A stretch of DNA of 64,000 nt, taken from assembly GCF_902806685.2 (NCBI RefSeq), contig NC_048546.1:5952001-6016000 (forward strand). The letters run 5' to 3'. The DNA is from Maniola hyperantus. Its lineage: Eukaryota; Arthropoda; Insecta; Lepidoptera; Nymphalidae. The position numbers and the translations under genes are program-made. The notes beneath the pieces are model-generated. The model was not told where the DNA came from. It did not search any database and saw only the letters and a list, made by a program, of their open reading frames with translations. Below are positions 32,665 through 44,157 of this stretch, in pieces (the first letter of the stretch is position 1; every line of letters begins with the position of its first letter).

Positions 32665-34156
32665 TTAAGTTTTCTTGAAGGTGATATCTAGAGGTATCAT
32701 AGTTTCAGGTAAATCTACAGAAGTGTTGCTCATTCGCCTACCGCTGCAGTTATTGAAACACGTGTCACCTACACCAAATTTTTCTCCATCTTCAATAGAT
32801 TGTGGCAAACTACGACCGATGGTCTCGGGTAAAAAGAAAGTAGAAAATCCAGACAATAAAGCCAAAAATCCAAAAATTATGGTAGGAATTTTCGGGTTCA
32901 GTGAATCGAGTAAACTAATAAGAGGTGTCAAAGCACCTGATACACTTGCGCTCATACTACCCAATCCAACCCCTGAACTTCGTACCACGGTAGGATATAA
33001 TTCAGCTGAGTACTTGTAAATAATAGAATATGAGCCCGATATGAAAAGCTTGCCAACCAGCACCACGCCTGTGGCGGAGTGAGATCCGTGTGGTAGAGCA
33101 ACTACCACCAAGCATGAGACTCCTCCCAATAACATCATTACGCTGATTAAAGCTCGATGTCCAACTCGATCTAAAAAATACATTATAATAACATAGCTTG
33201 GCATTTCAACTACGCCCATTAGGAATGTTAAGAAATAAGGATTTCCGTTTAGTTTTCCAGTATTTAATGACAGTCCGTAATATACTACAGAATTAGCAAA
33301 CCAGCAACCACATATAATTAATGTTTTCTTTAACATGTTCGGCGTTTTAAAAAGATCACATGTTCCAGCTCGATCATCTGAATATTTGGCACACGTAACC
33401 TTGCACTGGGAGACCAATACTGATGTTTCTACAGTTTCCGTGGATCTATTCATCTTTAAAGCTTTTTCTATAATAGCCACTGATTCACGAGCTCGACCTT
33501 GAGACCAAAGCCATCTTGGTGATTCATCCATTAAAAACCAATGCGGTAATAGTATGGCAGCATGCGCAGCATAAATTATTTGCAAATAAAATCTGTTGTC
33601 TATGAAATATCCCCACGCAGCCAAAGTCATAATTCCGAGTGCGAACATAATTTGGAAAGTTACTCCGCATAACGTGCGTCGTCTCGGCCCTACCAGTTCC
33701 ATAGTAAGCACAAATCCAGCCATATATGACCCGGATCCAAAAATACCGTAAAGGAATCTTACTACAACAAATGTATAGTAATCATTAGCAAAGGCGACGG
33801 ACGCTCCGAAAATAAGCTGTAAGATGGCAGACCAAACAAACACGGGTTTTCTTCCAAGTTTGTCACATAGCCGACCAAGCACGATAGAACCTACAATAAC
33901 GCCAAACATGTATGCTGTCTGTGCAGCGGCACCCATCCATCGTCGACTGCATACAAAATCCCATTCGATTCCTCTTGATGATGTGAAATAATTATTGTTA
34001 TAGACCCAGGATTCACAATCTACTAAAGTATTATTTTCTCCATACATCTTACAACGGTCTAACTTTCCATGCATGTCTATCGGAATCGCTTTAGTTACTG
34101 ATTCAGAAATCCAAAGCTCCGTGTGATTGTGACTATCTACTCCTTCTATTGCGCAC
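32665..34156 (-). CDS. SLC22-type organic cation transporter, proximal alternative 3' exon
   Basis: This exon encodes 496 residues after a split Arg codon (acceptor GTATTTCAG, then GTGCGC). CAIEGVDSHNHTE opens the extracellular loop. VLGRLCDKLGRKPVF is motif A, then LMDESPRWLWSQGRARES, DLFKTPNMLKKT, YYGLSLNTGKLNGNPYFL, YSAELYPTVVRSSGVG and FLPETIGRSLPQS. It is colinear with the exon at 27799 along its whole length, so the two are a tandem duplicate pair. With exons 52097 and 39170 it yields about 548 residues, a normal family length. No AATAAA or ATTAAA occurs on this strand in the 500 bp after the stop. Role: facilitated transport of organic cations or zwitterions across the plasma membrane; substrate unknown. 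Confidence 0.93.
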
Positions 34157-34989
34157 CTGAAATACAAAAGGAAATTACATTTATTACTTAGCTATTGCTA
34201 TTGACGTACAATTATTTTAATCATTTTTTTATCTCTGACATTAGGGAGGTATATATTTTATCTATAAAGTACGTGGATATTCTTATTTTATATATTATGT
34301 GCACACACATCAGTATTTGTATGTTAAGTATAGGTAAAAATGATTCGATGAGTATGTAGGTAATTTTGAGTCACTACTAGAATCATCCGATATGTACCTA
34401 CTTAATCCACGGGACAGATGAATTCCACCGAAACCCTACATTACATTACGTTCGAAACTTTAATTTTTTCAGTTAGATTTGTTAAAAAACTATATTCTAA
34501 GGAACGGAAACCACAACCAGAATTTGTTTGCCATTAACTTTAAAAAATACATGCTTAATATTCCAATATATTTCCATGCCTCACGAGTGCAGAGGGTTTA
34601 TGATTAAAATGTATACCACTATAAATTATTTATGCATGAGTATGACATGTGTATATAAACCCAAATTGTTTTTATGAAATAAATCTTAATTCTGTAATGC
34701 TTGTGATTTATATAAAAACTGTTAGTTGAAACCGGAAGCCAGATTATAAGAAAATGGATAGTAAATTATGTATACTCACTTTTCCTTAGCAGTCAGCACC
34801 ATAATATCACTTGGCTTAAAACCTGAGACCCGAAAAGCATAACATTCACTGTACAATTTGTAAAAACTCATATACCTGTTTTATTCCATTAGTTAACTTA
34901 AGCAAATTGTAACAACTATAAATCATTTAAAAATACAATAAACACATGCAGCCCTAAATCCTAATACTTAATAAGTAGGTGGAGGTACC

Positions 34990-35176
34990 TATTATAAATA
35001 TGAAAGTTTGGATATATTTATAATATGTTTGTTAATCCTTCACGCTACAATAACTAAACCAATTTGGCTGATTTGGAATGAAGATAGCTTGTATGACTTA
35101 ATATAATTAGCTACTTTTGTAAGAATATTAAGAAAAACCCTTTAACCACGCGGATGAAGTCGCGGGCATCATCTAG
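34990..35176 (+). mobile_element. Helitron-like copy
   Basis: It starts at ATTATAAATATGAAAGTTTG and ends at GAAGTCGCGGGCATCATCTAGT. The interior is shortened. Confidence 0.6.
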
Positions 35177-35214
35177 TATTAATACTTGTAACGTTGATTC
35201 CTTAGGCCGCGATT

Positions 35215-35376
35215 ACAACTGTAAGTTTTACTTACGCAAGTAGCTTACGTAATTAATTGACAACAAATTTAATAAGGTAAATGTACCTACTTGCAAGTTT
35301 ACATTAGTAAATTTTTCCTAAGTTAATTATGTAAGCTACTTGCGTGAGTAAAACTTACAGGTGTATATCCGCGGCC
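35215..35376. mobile_element. MITE with GGCCGCGATTACA ends, copy 2
   Basis: The outermost arms GGCCGCGATTACAACTGTAAG and CTTACAGGTGTATATCCGCGGCC are intact. The interior GTAAATGTACC...TTTACATTAG is also inverted. Confidence 0.8.
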
Positions 35377-35454
35377 TTGAGATCATTATTTAATATTAGT
35401 TATAACTGAGGATCAGTTAATTAAAATTAAAATATATTTAGGTACCTGCCTAAG

Positions 35455-35625
35455 TTGGGGGTTCAATCCCGGGCACGCACCTCTAACTTTTCGGAGTTAT
35501 GTGCGTTTTAAGAAATTAAATATCACTCGCTTTAACAGTAAAGCAAAACATCGTGAGGAAACCTGCATGCCTGACAGTTCTCCATAATATTCTCAAAGGT
35601 GTGAGAAGTCACATACAACATTGGA
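35455..35625 (+). mobile_element. SINE lacking its first ~50 bp (GTGATAGCCTAGTGG family)
   Basis: It begins at the B box, GGGTTCAATCCCGGGCACG, and continues through CTTTTCGGAGTTATGTGCG, CACTCGCTTTAACAG and GACAGTTCTCCATAATATTC. Confidence 0.65.
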
Positions 35626-35917
35626 TAGTAATAATGATTTATTAAACAATCGCTAATTTACGAAAAGTACCTACTGATTAACCTACCTATTAGATTACCT
35701 ACAAATTACAATTTATTAGAAAAAAGTCATTATTTCAATTATTTCTTAGGTACGTGCCTACTCGTAAATAATAATTGAACACGAATTAGGTACACTACAA
35801 ACAATTTAATTTTGCTCTGAAGTTGATTAGCAATTAAAAAATCAATAGATTTTACACTGTTTAAAAATAATTAACTATCTGGCTACTAATAGCTGATAGT
35901 GATAAATGAAAAAATGT

Positions 35918-36175
35918 GGTGATAGCCTAAGGGCTAAGGGTTAATAAAGACTTTGGCCTCACATTAATTGGATAATGCATAAACGATCCTCTAACTTCGT
36001 ACCTATCACTGTTTAAAATGTGAAGGAAAACATCGTTAGAAAAATTTCATGCCTGAGATTTCTTCATAATGTTTTAAAAAAGTGTGTAAAGTCTGCCAAC
36101 CTGCACTTGGCCAGCGTGGTGGATTATGGCGGAGTGGAAATGGGTTTTGATTATGAACACCTCTTAAATACTCAT
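35918..36175 (+). mobile_element. SINE, full length but rearranged in the middle
   Basis: The head GTGGTGATAGCCTAAGGGCTAAG is followed by a scrambled B-box region, then GAGATTTCTTCATAATG, AGTCTGCCAACCTGCACTTGG and CAGCGTGGTGGATTATGG. A 61-codon open frame inside it is not a gene. Confidence 0.6.
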
Positions 36176-36199
36176 AGATATTATGAATTAGGATTCTAC

Positions 36200-37500
36200 G
36201 ACTAAGTAGATATTATAACTTTATTATAAGTAGGTTACCTACCTACTTATTAGTAGAAAGAATTATGTCACTCAAATTATATTTTTCTCGCAATTTCTAC
36301 TGTGTAATTCTGCAATACTTATAATTACTTCTGTTGTTCACCAGTGTCCTGAGTTATTTTCATGAATATAATTAAATAGGTAAGTCTAGACTGTAGCAGA
36401 CGATAAGAAAAAAAAACTTTAAACTATTTTTAGAAATCTGTAACTTATTCATGATTGTCGTAGGTAAGTACTAAGTAGTTAGTTACTTATATTTTGAATC
36501 GTGTTAAAAAGATTCTTAAATTTAAAATTTATGTACACCTTATTAGATAACAATATACAGAACTTTTGCATTGCCATCCAATAAAATGCAAGTCTGTACT
36601 TATACTTAGTTGCGTTTTTTGAAATGGTAAATAATAAAATAAAGCATTCGTAAGCTCTTCATGCGCATGCATAATGATTGGAAAGTTTCTGGGAAATTAT
36701 CAAAGCAAAAACACCCACACAATCCGAAAACCGTCTTGTTTTTATAAGCTTTATGTATGGGAATCATACTTATTATAAAAATCACAAAAAACTAAAAGTT
36801 TATCGAAATATAACTAAAATGAAAAAGTGTTAAATATGCAGTAGGTAGTATAGCTAAAAATAGTTATTTAAGTAGGTATATCTATTAGTGTCGCCGTCTG
36901 ACTTATTTTATAATGTACTTTGCCTATATTTTCCCTAGTTGTTCAAATAAAAAAGCGACAGTTTTAAAACGTGTTCTTGGCAATAAGCCAGAATTTATTA
37001 AGCTGCTGAAAGAGCTCTTTTTATCAGAGGGTCATTCTGCATTGATTTTGAAATTGCATAATATTTTCACACCCGTCTTCATACAAGAAACTGGTGCTTA
37101 GGTACCTTGCTTAAACGTTTAATAAAATGTTCAAGATCACACTGTAAGACCTCAATAGATAATATTATTCTGATATATTAAGTATTTATTAGAAGTATAG
37201 ATTATGTAAGTTTTTTATTTAATTGATGTAATTGATAATTGTACAGATAAGTAATAAGTAGGTACTCCTAGATATGCAGTGCTAATTAATTTGTACTTGA
37301 AGTCGGTTTATTTCATCATCTAGGCAATGTTTTGATTCCTGTTCGAAATAACACAAACATTTCCCATATTATTATTATATATTATTTGTTATCAAAATAT
37401 GATGCAATGAATCAAATTCATTCACACACACAGAATTTAAAACAAGTGAGTATATTACATAGGTACTATAAGGTATGTAGGATATTCTGTCTGTAGCGCC
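36200..37500. other. AT-rich intronic stretch without recognised features
   Basis: Short open frames only, the longest about 60 codons (36913), with no family resemblance. Confidence 0.4.
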
Positions 37501-37504
37501 AATT

Positions 37505-37700
37505 ATACCCGACTATGTATATGTGGATTTACCTAAGTTTTTAAAAATCATGTGGGAACTGTTTAATTTTCCGGTAGAAAAGTATACTTACCTACGTCGC
37601 CGGGATGCAAATTATTTCTTTATCAAGTTTTGGACGTCAAGCGGCCGTGAAAAGGTTCTTCTAGACAGACAGACATACTTTCGCATTTAAAATATTCCGT
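37505..37700 (-). mobile_element. Helitron-like copy, decayed
   Basis: GTGGATTTACCTAAGTTTTT, CATGTGGGAACTGTTTAATTTTCCGG and AGACAGACATACTTTCGCATTT keep the order of the family. The CTAGT end is lost. Confidence 0.5.
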
Positions 37701-38642
37701 TTTTAACCCGTTCAGTAATTTCAAAATATGATCTATACATTTTGATTACCAATTACCTAACTACATAAGTATGTTGAATAAGTACCACTTAATATCGATA
37801 TGTTAAAAAGTCGCCATACCTACTTATATAGTTTGAAATTCTCAAATCCAATCTAAATCACACTTAATTTAGGGCATAGATAGACCTATCTGTCGCCATG
37901 GCGCAGCTGTGATATAGGTATTTAAAAATAAATACCAGCGTTCGTTAGCTTTTGACCTATTTTCAGCAAGACGAATAATTCTGTATGATTTATAAGGAAT
38001 TTTAAACCAAAAATAGCAAATTTCTTGTTTAACAATCTGTGATGAGTCGACTATAGGTAATAATGACAAAATGACTCAGCGTAAATCAATGATATCAGGC
38101 TTGTTTAAACTAATAAATTAAATGGCAAAGATTGAATTTTAGTAATCTTTTGACAGGTTATTTAGCAACACAACATCGTTGCTAAATAAAAACGTTTGTC
38201 CAAAATTGTATGACCTTTTTTTAACCGACTTCAAAAAAGGAGGAGGTTCTCAATTCGTCGGAATCTTTTTTTTTTAATGAACAACTGATTGTTTATTATT
38301 TATTATTATTAATTTCGGCCGTTTTTCATTTGACTTTGTCGGCTTCAACTGTTAAAGCTCAAGCTGCACTGAATTTTTATTGTTTTTATTTTTATATACC
38401 TGCCATTTTTATATGCCACTATAGAAGAAATCTGAACTACAGTAAATCTTACGATTTTACAGTCAAACCTAAGATATTTGTCCTACCTAAGATACCAAGT
38501 CTTGATTATTGTAAAAGTGCGAGCAGTTCTGTGATAATCGTAAACGGACTTTTAACAGCGTTCAATCGGTAAATCTTAGGTTTTACCTCAAAGACATGGA
38601 AAAGTCCATATCCATATTATATACTATACTATATACTTACTA

Positions 38643-38866
38643 TATCCATACTTATATTATAAATGCAAGTGTGTCTGTCTGTCTGTTCTGCTGGACCGTG
38701 AAAAGTCACGGCCCATCCATTCAACCGATTTTAATGAAATTTAGTACACAGATAGCTTGCATCCCGGGGAAGGACATAGGCTACTTTTTATCCAGGAAAA
38801 TCAAAGTTCCCATGGGACTTAAAAAAATCTTAATCCACATGGACGAAGTCGCGGGCATCATCTAGT
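38643..38866 (+). mobile_element. Helitron-like copy, near full length
   Basis: TCCATACTTATATTATAAATGC, GTGTCTGTCTGTCTGTTCTG, ATTCAACCGATTTTAATGAA, GGACATAGGCTACTTTTTATCC and GTCGCGGGCATCATCTAGT are all present. Confidence 0.7.
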
Positions 38867-39169
38867 ATTAACTAAACCTGAACGAATTGAACACCCCGTC
38901 CTCTCCACGGTATTTGTCCTGCCCCTAGATTATTTTTAAAAGGATTTATCGATTGCATGCTGGTAAAAGTCCGATTTTAACGATTATAATCCAAGAACAA
39001 TTCCGGTAGGTCGGGACCTATATCTTAGATTTTACAGGAAAATGTATCATAGTTCGAGATTTTATACATTACATATTAATATCTATATTATATTAATACA
39101 ATATTATGTATCAAATTTTTATAGGTTTGAGTTAAAGTAACTATTTCAATCTGGTATGGGTATAGGTAC

Positions 39170-39281
39170 CTATGTTCTGGAACCGCAGCCACCGTCACCA
39201 GGGAAAGCATGTGCAGACCAGCCGTCAGTGCAGCCAGGATATGAAGGAAGAACTGGAAACCTTGATACCGCCCGAAATCTC
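39170..39281 (-). CDS. SLC22-type transporter shared exon 2 (first membrane span)
   Basis: This 112-nt exon (acceptor ATTTCAG, donor CATAG|GTACCT) encodes GDFGRYQGFQFFLHILAALT, then AGLHMLSLVTVAAVPEHR. GDFGRYQ and AAVPEHR are the family's N-terminal signature around span 1. It enters in phase 1 from exon 1 and leaves in phase 2 with AG. Both large 3' exons begin with the one base that completes Arg (AGG or AGA) followed by Cys, giving the expected EHRC. It can thus serve either 3' exon. Confidence 0.9.
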
Positions 39282-39540
39282 CTGAAATTGTATAAAAAAG
39301 CATGTTTTAACTTTTAATATAAATTAAAGATAACTGCAGGTTTGGTTTAACATAAATTTCGAGCATACCTATCAAGTTTTGTACGTTATTTGCTCACAGA
39401 TAACATACCTACTTAATTTGAATGCTCATGATATCAAGTGTGTTTATATTATTATTAACTATGACAATTTAACAGATCAGATATATAACACTGTTTCGTT
39501 GGCTAAACAATCAGCTTTATTTACTTTAGCATTTATGCAG

Positions 39541-39600
39541 CGTGGCACGGCGGCCGCGGCGCGGCGGCGTGCCAGTGCGCACTGCGCGTGCGTCCTTTGG
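39541..39600. other. GC-rich inverted segment
   Basis: GGCACGGCGGCCGCGGCG and CGCGGCGGCGTGCC form imperfect arms, in sharp contrast to the AT-rich flanks. It abuts the GC-rich MITE that follows, but I cannot show that it belongs to it. Confidence 0.4.
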
Positions 39601-39608
39601 GTAGATGT

Positions 39609-39771
39609 ACCTATAGTCTGCGACAGGTTGAGATGCCAATCGGGGTATGAGGCGGGGGGAAATCCCGCATAACCGCACGTCACCCGCGTTCGCCCGCGTC
39701 GGGTTAGTGCGGGGGATGTGTGGGGCGTTCCCTTTCCGATTGCCATCTCGAACTGTCGTGTACTATACCTA
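39609..39771. mobile_element. GC-rich MITE, copy 3
   Basis: The ends ACCTATAGTCTGCGACAGG and CTGTCGTGTACTATACC are inverted. The centre GGGGTATGAGGCGGGGG is shared with the copies at 21028 and 26889. Confidence 0.75.
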
Positions 39772-39815
39772 TCTTCCGTGTTTTGGTTTCATTTTATACC
39801 AATTTCAAAAACCGT

Positions 39816-39973
39816 GGCCGCGATTACACCTGTAAGTTTTACTCACAGTAGCTTACGTGAACAACAAATTACTAAGGTAAATGTGAACAGTTTACATTAC
39901 GGGTAGTAAATATGTCGTAAGTTAATCACGTAAGCTACTTACGTGTGTAAAACTTACAGGTGTATCTGCGGCC
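39816..39973. mobile_element. MITE with GGCCGCGATTACACC ends, copy 3
   Basis: The terminal arms GGCCGCGATTACACCTGTAAG and CTTACAGGTGTATCTGCGGCC are nearly perfect over 21 bp. It lies only ~45 bp beyond the previous MITE. Confidence 0.8.
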
Positions 39974-40041
39974 TAACCTACCTATTTCAACGTACAAAAA
40001 GTTGAATTAAATTGTTATCAAAAGACATGGCTCCACTCCGT

Positions 40042-40312
40042 CTATCCATACTAATGTTATAAAAGCAAAGGTGTGTCTATGTATGCCTGCTTAGATTAAT
40101 TATTCTATTCTATTAGAATAATTAATCTGAGTATGCCTGCTAGCTTTTCACGGCCCATCCGTTTAACCGATTTTAACCAAAGGCACACAAAAAATACTTA
40201 GCTTGCACCTCAGGGAAAGACATTTATGCAACTTTTGATCCCGGGAAATCAAAGAGTTCCCACGGGATTTTCAAAAATGTAAATGCAAATGGATGAAGTT
40301 GCGGGCACCATA
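40042..40312 (+). mobile_element. Helitron-like copy carrying a 39-bp palindromic insert
   Basis: It starts TCCATACTAATGTTATAAAAGC and ends near GATGAAGTTGCGGGCACCAT. The insert at 40092-40130 splits GTATGCCTGCT, which appears on both sides. A partial second copy (40320-40450) ends CGAAGTCGCGGGCAACATCC. Confidence 0.65.
40092..40130. repeat. 39-bp palindromic insertion with 11-bp direct flanks
   Basis: AGATTAATTATTCTA and TAGAATAATTAATCT are exact 15-bp inverted arms with a 6-nt centre. GTATGCCTGCT occurs at 40081-40091 and again at 40131-40141. Confidence 0.85.
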
Positions 40313-41229
40313 TCTGCCTACTTGGTACAGAAATAGCTTGCATCCTGGTCATACTACATAGACTACTTTTCATCTCGGAAAATCAAAGCGTTTCCACAGG
40401 AATTTTAATAGTTCGATCCACGAGAACGAAGTCGCGGGCAACATCCAGTAGGTAATAGTAATAGCCAATAGGTATGCGCTATGTCTATCTAGAAGTTATT
40501 CTTCTGTTACGTATTAAATTAATTATTAACATAATTTGGCAATTAGGTATATTGGATAAATATATTATATACGTACAAGTTCGTATTCACGTTTTCAATG
40601 TCAAATTCTTAAAGATGGAGGTTTATGAACGACTAGTTAATCCGGCCCGGCTTCGCGCGGGTGGGCTTACCTATTGCGTAGTCTACGTAGATAAATATGT
40701 ATATAAGTACCTACCTACCTACCTACGATTAAAATTTTAAATTTTATGATTCTAGGTCAACGGCAAGTACCCTATAGGTTTCTTGACAGATAGACAGGCG
40801 GACAAAAAAGTGATCCTATAATGCGTTCCGTCCGATCCATTTTTGCCTTTTGAGGTACTGAACCCCAAAAAATTAGAGATCCCTCTGAAAATTGTAATAA
40901 TATGCTACCCGTGCGAAGCCGGGGGCGGGTTGCTAGTAGAATGATAAAATCAATTGCAAAATTTGTACCAAACAGATCGACAAGAAACAGAGAAAGTTAC
41001 TCAAAGTTGCGACCAAAATTCAAATCCGTTTAGAAGTTTCAGCGTGAAGCGTGCACAATTATTAGCAGTCAAAAATTAAAAAAATACTGTTTGGGCTCTA
41101 TATATCGATAATAATGCTTTTAATGTATAGGAATCGTCCAGTTACAGTTTTAGCTTTTATTATATCTATAGATGTGCCTAATAGATTGGGAAACTGCTAA
41201 TAGGTATCTTATACTTCTTAACATAGACA

Positions 41230-41396
41230 AAGACAACGTGCGTCAAATTACTTATAGTTATTGTTTTACTAGGTTTACTAATTGTTTTGCATGCCTAATA
41301 TTTAAGGCGAAACATTTCTACTGGACAATTTTATGTAATAACATCTCGTTGTAAAATGTTTCCGCAAATAAAGAATCTTTGAATCTTTGAATCTTA
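41230..41396 (+). mobile_element. LINE 3' tail with TTTGAATC tandem repeat
   Basis: TTTAAGGCGAAACATTTC, then AATAAAGAATC followed by TTTGAATCTTTGAATC is a typical retroelement 3' end with a short tandem tail in Lepidoptera. The upstream body is not recognisable. Confidence 0.45.
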
Positions 41397-41589
41397 TAAT
41401 ACTACCTACCCACGTATTTTGTTAACATTGACATTGAACTCTGAACTTAGGTACCTATATATTGTTATCTTATACTTTAGCTAGGTAGGTACATGAACCT
41501 TGTACGGAATGGTTATTGACACTACCTAAACAATATTTTATCATTTAGTCTCTGTTATCATTAAATTATTTTTTTGATTCAAATAGGTA

Positions 41590-41912
41590 GGTACAAGTTA
41601 GCCCTTGACTGCAATCTCACCTTGTAAGTGATGATGCTGTCTAAGATGGAAGCGGGCTAATCTGGAAGGGGTATGGCAGTTTTTATTAAACCCACACCCC
41701 TTTGGTTTCTACACGGCATCGTACCGGAACGGTAAATCGCTTGGCGGCACGACTTTGCCGGTAGGGTGGTAACTAGCCACGGCTGAAGCCTCCCACCAGA
41801 CCAGACCAGACATTTAGAAATTATAAAATTCCAAACCCCTGCCGGGAATCGAACCCGCAACCTCCCACTAATAAGACAACAGCGCTTACATCTGCGCCAG
41901 GAAGGTCGTCAA
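41590..41912 (-). mobile_element. tRNA-derived SINE, near full length (CTGGCGCAG family)
   Basis: Read on the - strand: GACGACCTTCCTGGCGCAGA (A box), GTGGGAGGTTGCGGGTTCG/ATTCCCGGCAGGGG (B box), TCTGGTCTGGTCTGGTGGG, CGTTCCGGTACGATGCCGTG, AACTGCCATACCCCTTCC, and CAAGGTGAGATTGCAGTCAAGG near the tail. This copy defines the family; partial copies lie at 2940, 20160 and 53470. Confidence 0.8.
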
Positions 41913-41937
41913 AGGATAAAGGTATATTGGTATTTGG

Positions 41938-42290
41938 TTTTCAGGGTTCCGTACCTAGTTACGCTGCACGTACCCGAAGGGTGCCAACGGGACCCTACCG
42001 CAGTTTGTATGTCCGTCCGCCTGTCTGTCAACGGGCTGTATCTCGTAAACTTAGTAGGTAGGGAGTCGAAATTTTCACAGAATGTGTATTTCTATTGCCG
42101 CTATAACAAAAAATAATAAAAATTTCAAAACGGCCGCCATGAAAATTAAAAAAAAAGTGTTATTTCTTGTAATCGTACAAGAAATACGTACTCTCACACG
42201 AAGGGTTCCGTGGCCCGGACCATCGGGTACGGACTACGGAATCCTTCGTGTGAACACATACTACTTAGGACTTCCTATTTCAGGTAGGGT
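41938..42290 (-). repeat. Dispersed GGTTCCGTA-type repeat, variant
   Basis: CAGGGTTCCGTACCTAGTTACG, CAACGGGCTGTATCTCG and CTCTCACACGAAGGGTTCCG are present. It overlaps open frames of 60-70 codons that are repeat-derived. Confidence 0.5.
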
Positions 42291-42863
42291 GGAATAAGCC
42301 CTTTAAAAACGTGCTCTTGTACATTACATAAATCGTGAGTGCAATTTGAGAGGAATTTCGTCAATTACTTACCTATTATGTATAAGATTTTTAACTTTTA
42401 AAAGTGAAGGGCCAATTAATAAATACCTACGTTGAATTTTTGTACTTATTTAATTTAAAAAAAAAATTCTTCGATTAATTTCTCAGAACAGATTAACACA
42501 GTTGAAAACCTTGACCAAAATATTGCTACAATTGAAATAAGAGACGTTGTTATAGTTAATCACAGTAGTTAATTCAATATTATTAAGTCTTTGTACCTAT
42601 CTACCTAACGAATAACGATCACTAATATCTAAAAAACAATTAATTACAAGTTACAAGTTTTTGGCTATCTCGTACCTACAAGGTATAAAAATAATAAACG
42701 CCTGCGTATATTTATCGATCGATCATAATTTGATGTTTAATATTTGAGAAGATAGGTATACCTAGATAGGACCTAGGTTACCAGATTCGTGAAATGAAAA
42801 TAAATTATTCATCCAAGTGAAAATACGATTCGAAGTGGCAGTCAATCATTACTCAAACAGTAG

Positions 42864-42956
42864 GTACAAAACGTGCGTACGCTTGTGACGGAGCCGTCAA
42901 AACTCAAAACACTTACCAATCAAATGAGTGCACAAGCGTACTTGTCCGTTTTGTAC
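42864..42956. mobile_element. Short MITE with GTACAAAACG ends
   Basis: GTACAAAACGTGCGTACGCTT faces AAGCGTACTTGTCCGTTTTGT/AC. It is 93 bp in all and shares its first ten bases with the family at 22384. Confidence 0.7.
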
Positions 42957-42959
42957 GCG

Positions 42960-43300
42960 TAAGTTTTGGTCTTTTACACATCCCGTGGGAACTCTTTGAT
43001 TTTACGGGATAAAAAGTAGCCTATATCCATTGAATTATAATACTCAAGGATGCAATCTGTATCAAATAGATGATGTTTGCGACTTTGTGTCGCGTAGGCC
43101 TTCTGTGTGGATTAAGGTTTTTAAAAGTCCCGTGGGAGCTCTTCGATTTTTCGGGGCAAAAAGTAGCCTAGCTAGGTATGTCCTTCCCTGAGCAAGCTAC
43201 TTCTGTGCCATTCGTTAAAACCGGTTAAACGGATGGGCCTTAAAAGGCTAGCAGACAAACACACACACCTTCGTATTTATAATGTGATATTAGTGTGGAT
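42960..43300 (-). mobile_element. Two Helitron-like copies in tandem, truncated
   Basis: CATCCCGTGGGAACTCTTTG...AGCCTATATCC is followed by a second start, TTGCGACTTTGTGTCGCG...CTTCGTATTTATAATGTGATATTAGTGTGG. Confidence 0.55.
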
Positions 43301-43594
43301 ATGGATTAAGTAATAGGTACCTAAAACTTATAAACACCTGTCTTTATAAATTTTGTTGAAAGAAAACGAGAGAACACAATTTGCATAAAATTACCGCATC
43401 TAGATTGTACCTACCTACCTATTAGGTATTATTTAGATAGGTAAAATATCTTTGAACGAGATAGGTACTAAACGTCAGTTCTACGTAAACTAGCTGATTC
43501 TGAAATTAGGAGTAATGGAGATCGGATGTGCGGTTTCTTTCCTGCAATCAACCACTTTACCATAACACTAAGTAACGTATTTGCGTATAATGCA

Positions 43595-44090
43595 AGGTGA
43601 CAATGTACCTAACCGTCTCATCTCAACCCATCGAGAACGAGTCTCCTGTCAGAATAAGAAGGCTTTAGGCCATTTTCCATCACGCTGGCAAAGAGCAGCT
43701 TGGCAAACTTCACACGACTTTGAGAACATTATGGAAAACTCTCAGACATGCAGGTTTCCCCACGATGCCAATGTTTTCCTTCACCGTTAAAGTACTTAGG
43801 TGAATAATCTAAATGTACAAAATGAAAAGCTGACTGACTGATCTATCAACACACAGCTCAAACTACTGGACGGATCGGGCTGAAATTTTGCATGTAGATA
43901 GTTATAATGACGTAGATACCGCTAAGAAAGGATTTTATGAAAATTCAACCCTAAGCGGGTAAAATAGGGGTTTGAAATATGAGTAGTCTACGCGGATTAG
44001 GTCGCGGGCTTAAGCTAGTTGTTTAATAAAACTCACATAACTCCGAAAAGCTGGTGAACCCCGGACCCCCCGGAATAGGCTGATTGCGCC
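43595..44090 (-). mobile_element. SINE interrupted by a Helitron-like insertion
   Basis: The 3' half of the SINE lies at 43595-43803 (TTTTCCATCACGCTGGC, AACATTATGGAAAACTC, TTTTCCTTCACCGTTAAAG). The remainder (ACTCACATAACTCCGAAAAGC, CCCGGACCCCCCGGAATAGG) resumes at about 44022. Between them is the second-subtype Helitron-like copy at 43809-44019. Confidence 0.65.
43809..44019 (+). mobile_element. Helitron-like copy, second subtype, nested
   Basis: It contains AAAAGCTGACTGACTGATCT, GGACGGATCGGGCTGAAATT and GGTCGCGGGCTTAAGCTAGT. It inserted into an existing SINE. Confidence 0.65.
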
Positions 44091-44157
44091 GTGCCGTTGC
44101 GCGTCGCGTCGCGGCGAAGAAGTCACGAGCACGTCGTGCTAATTATCATAAACATTA

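Noticed and set aside
34157..39169. Possible third large SLC22 exon between exon 2 and the proximal exon
   Set aside because: No long open frame and no MFS motif on the - strand in this interval.
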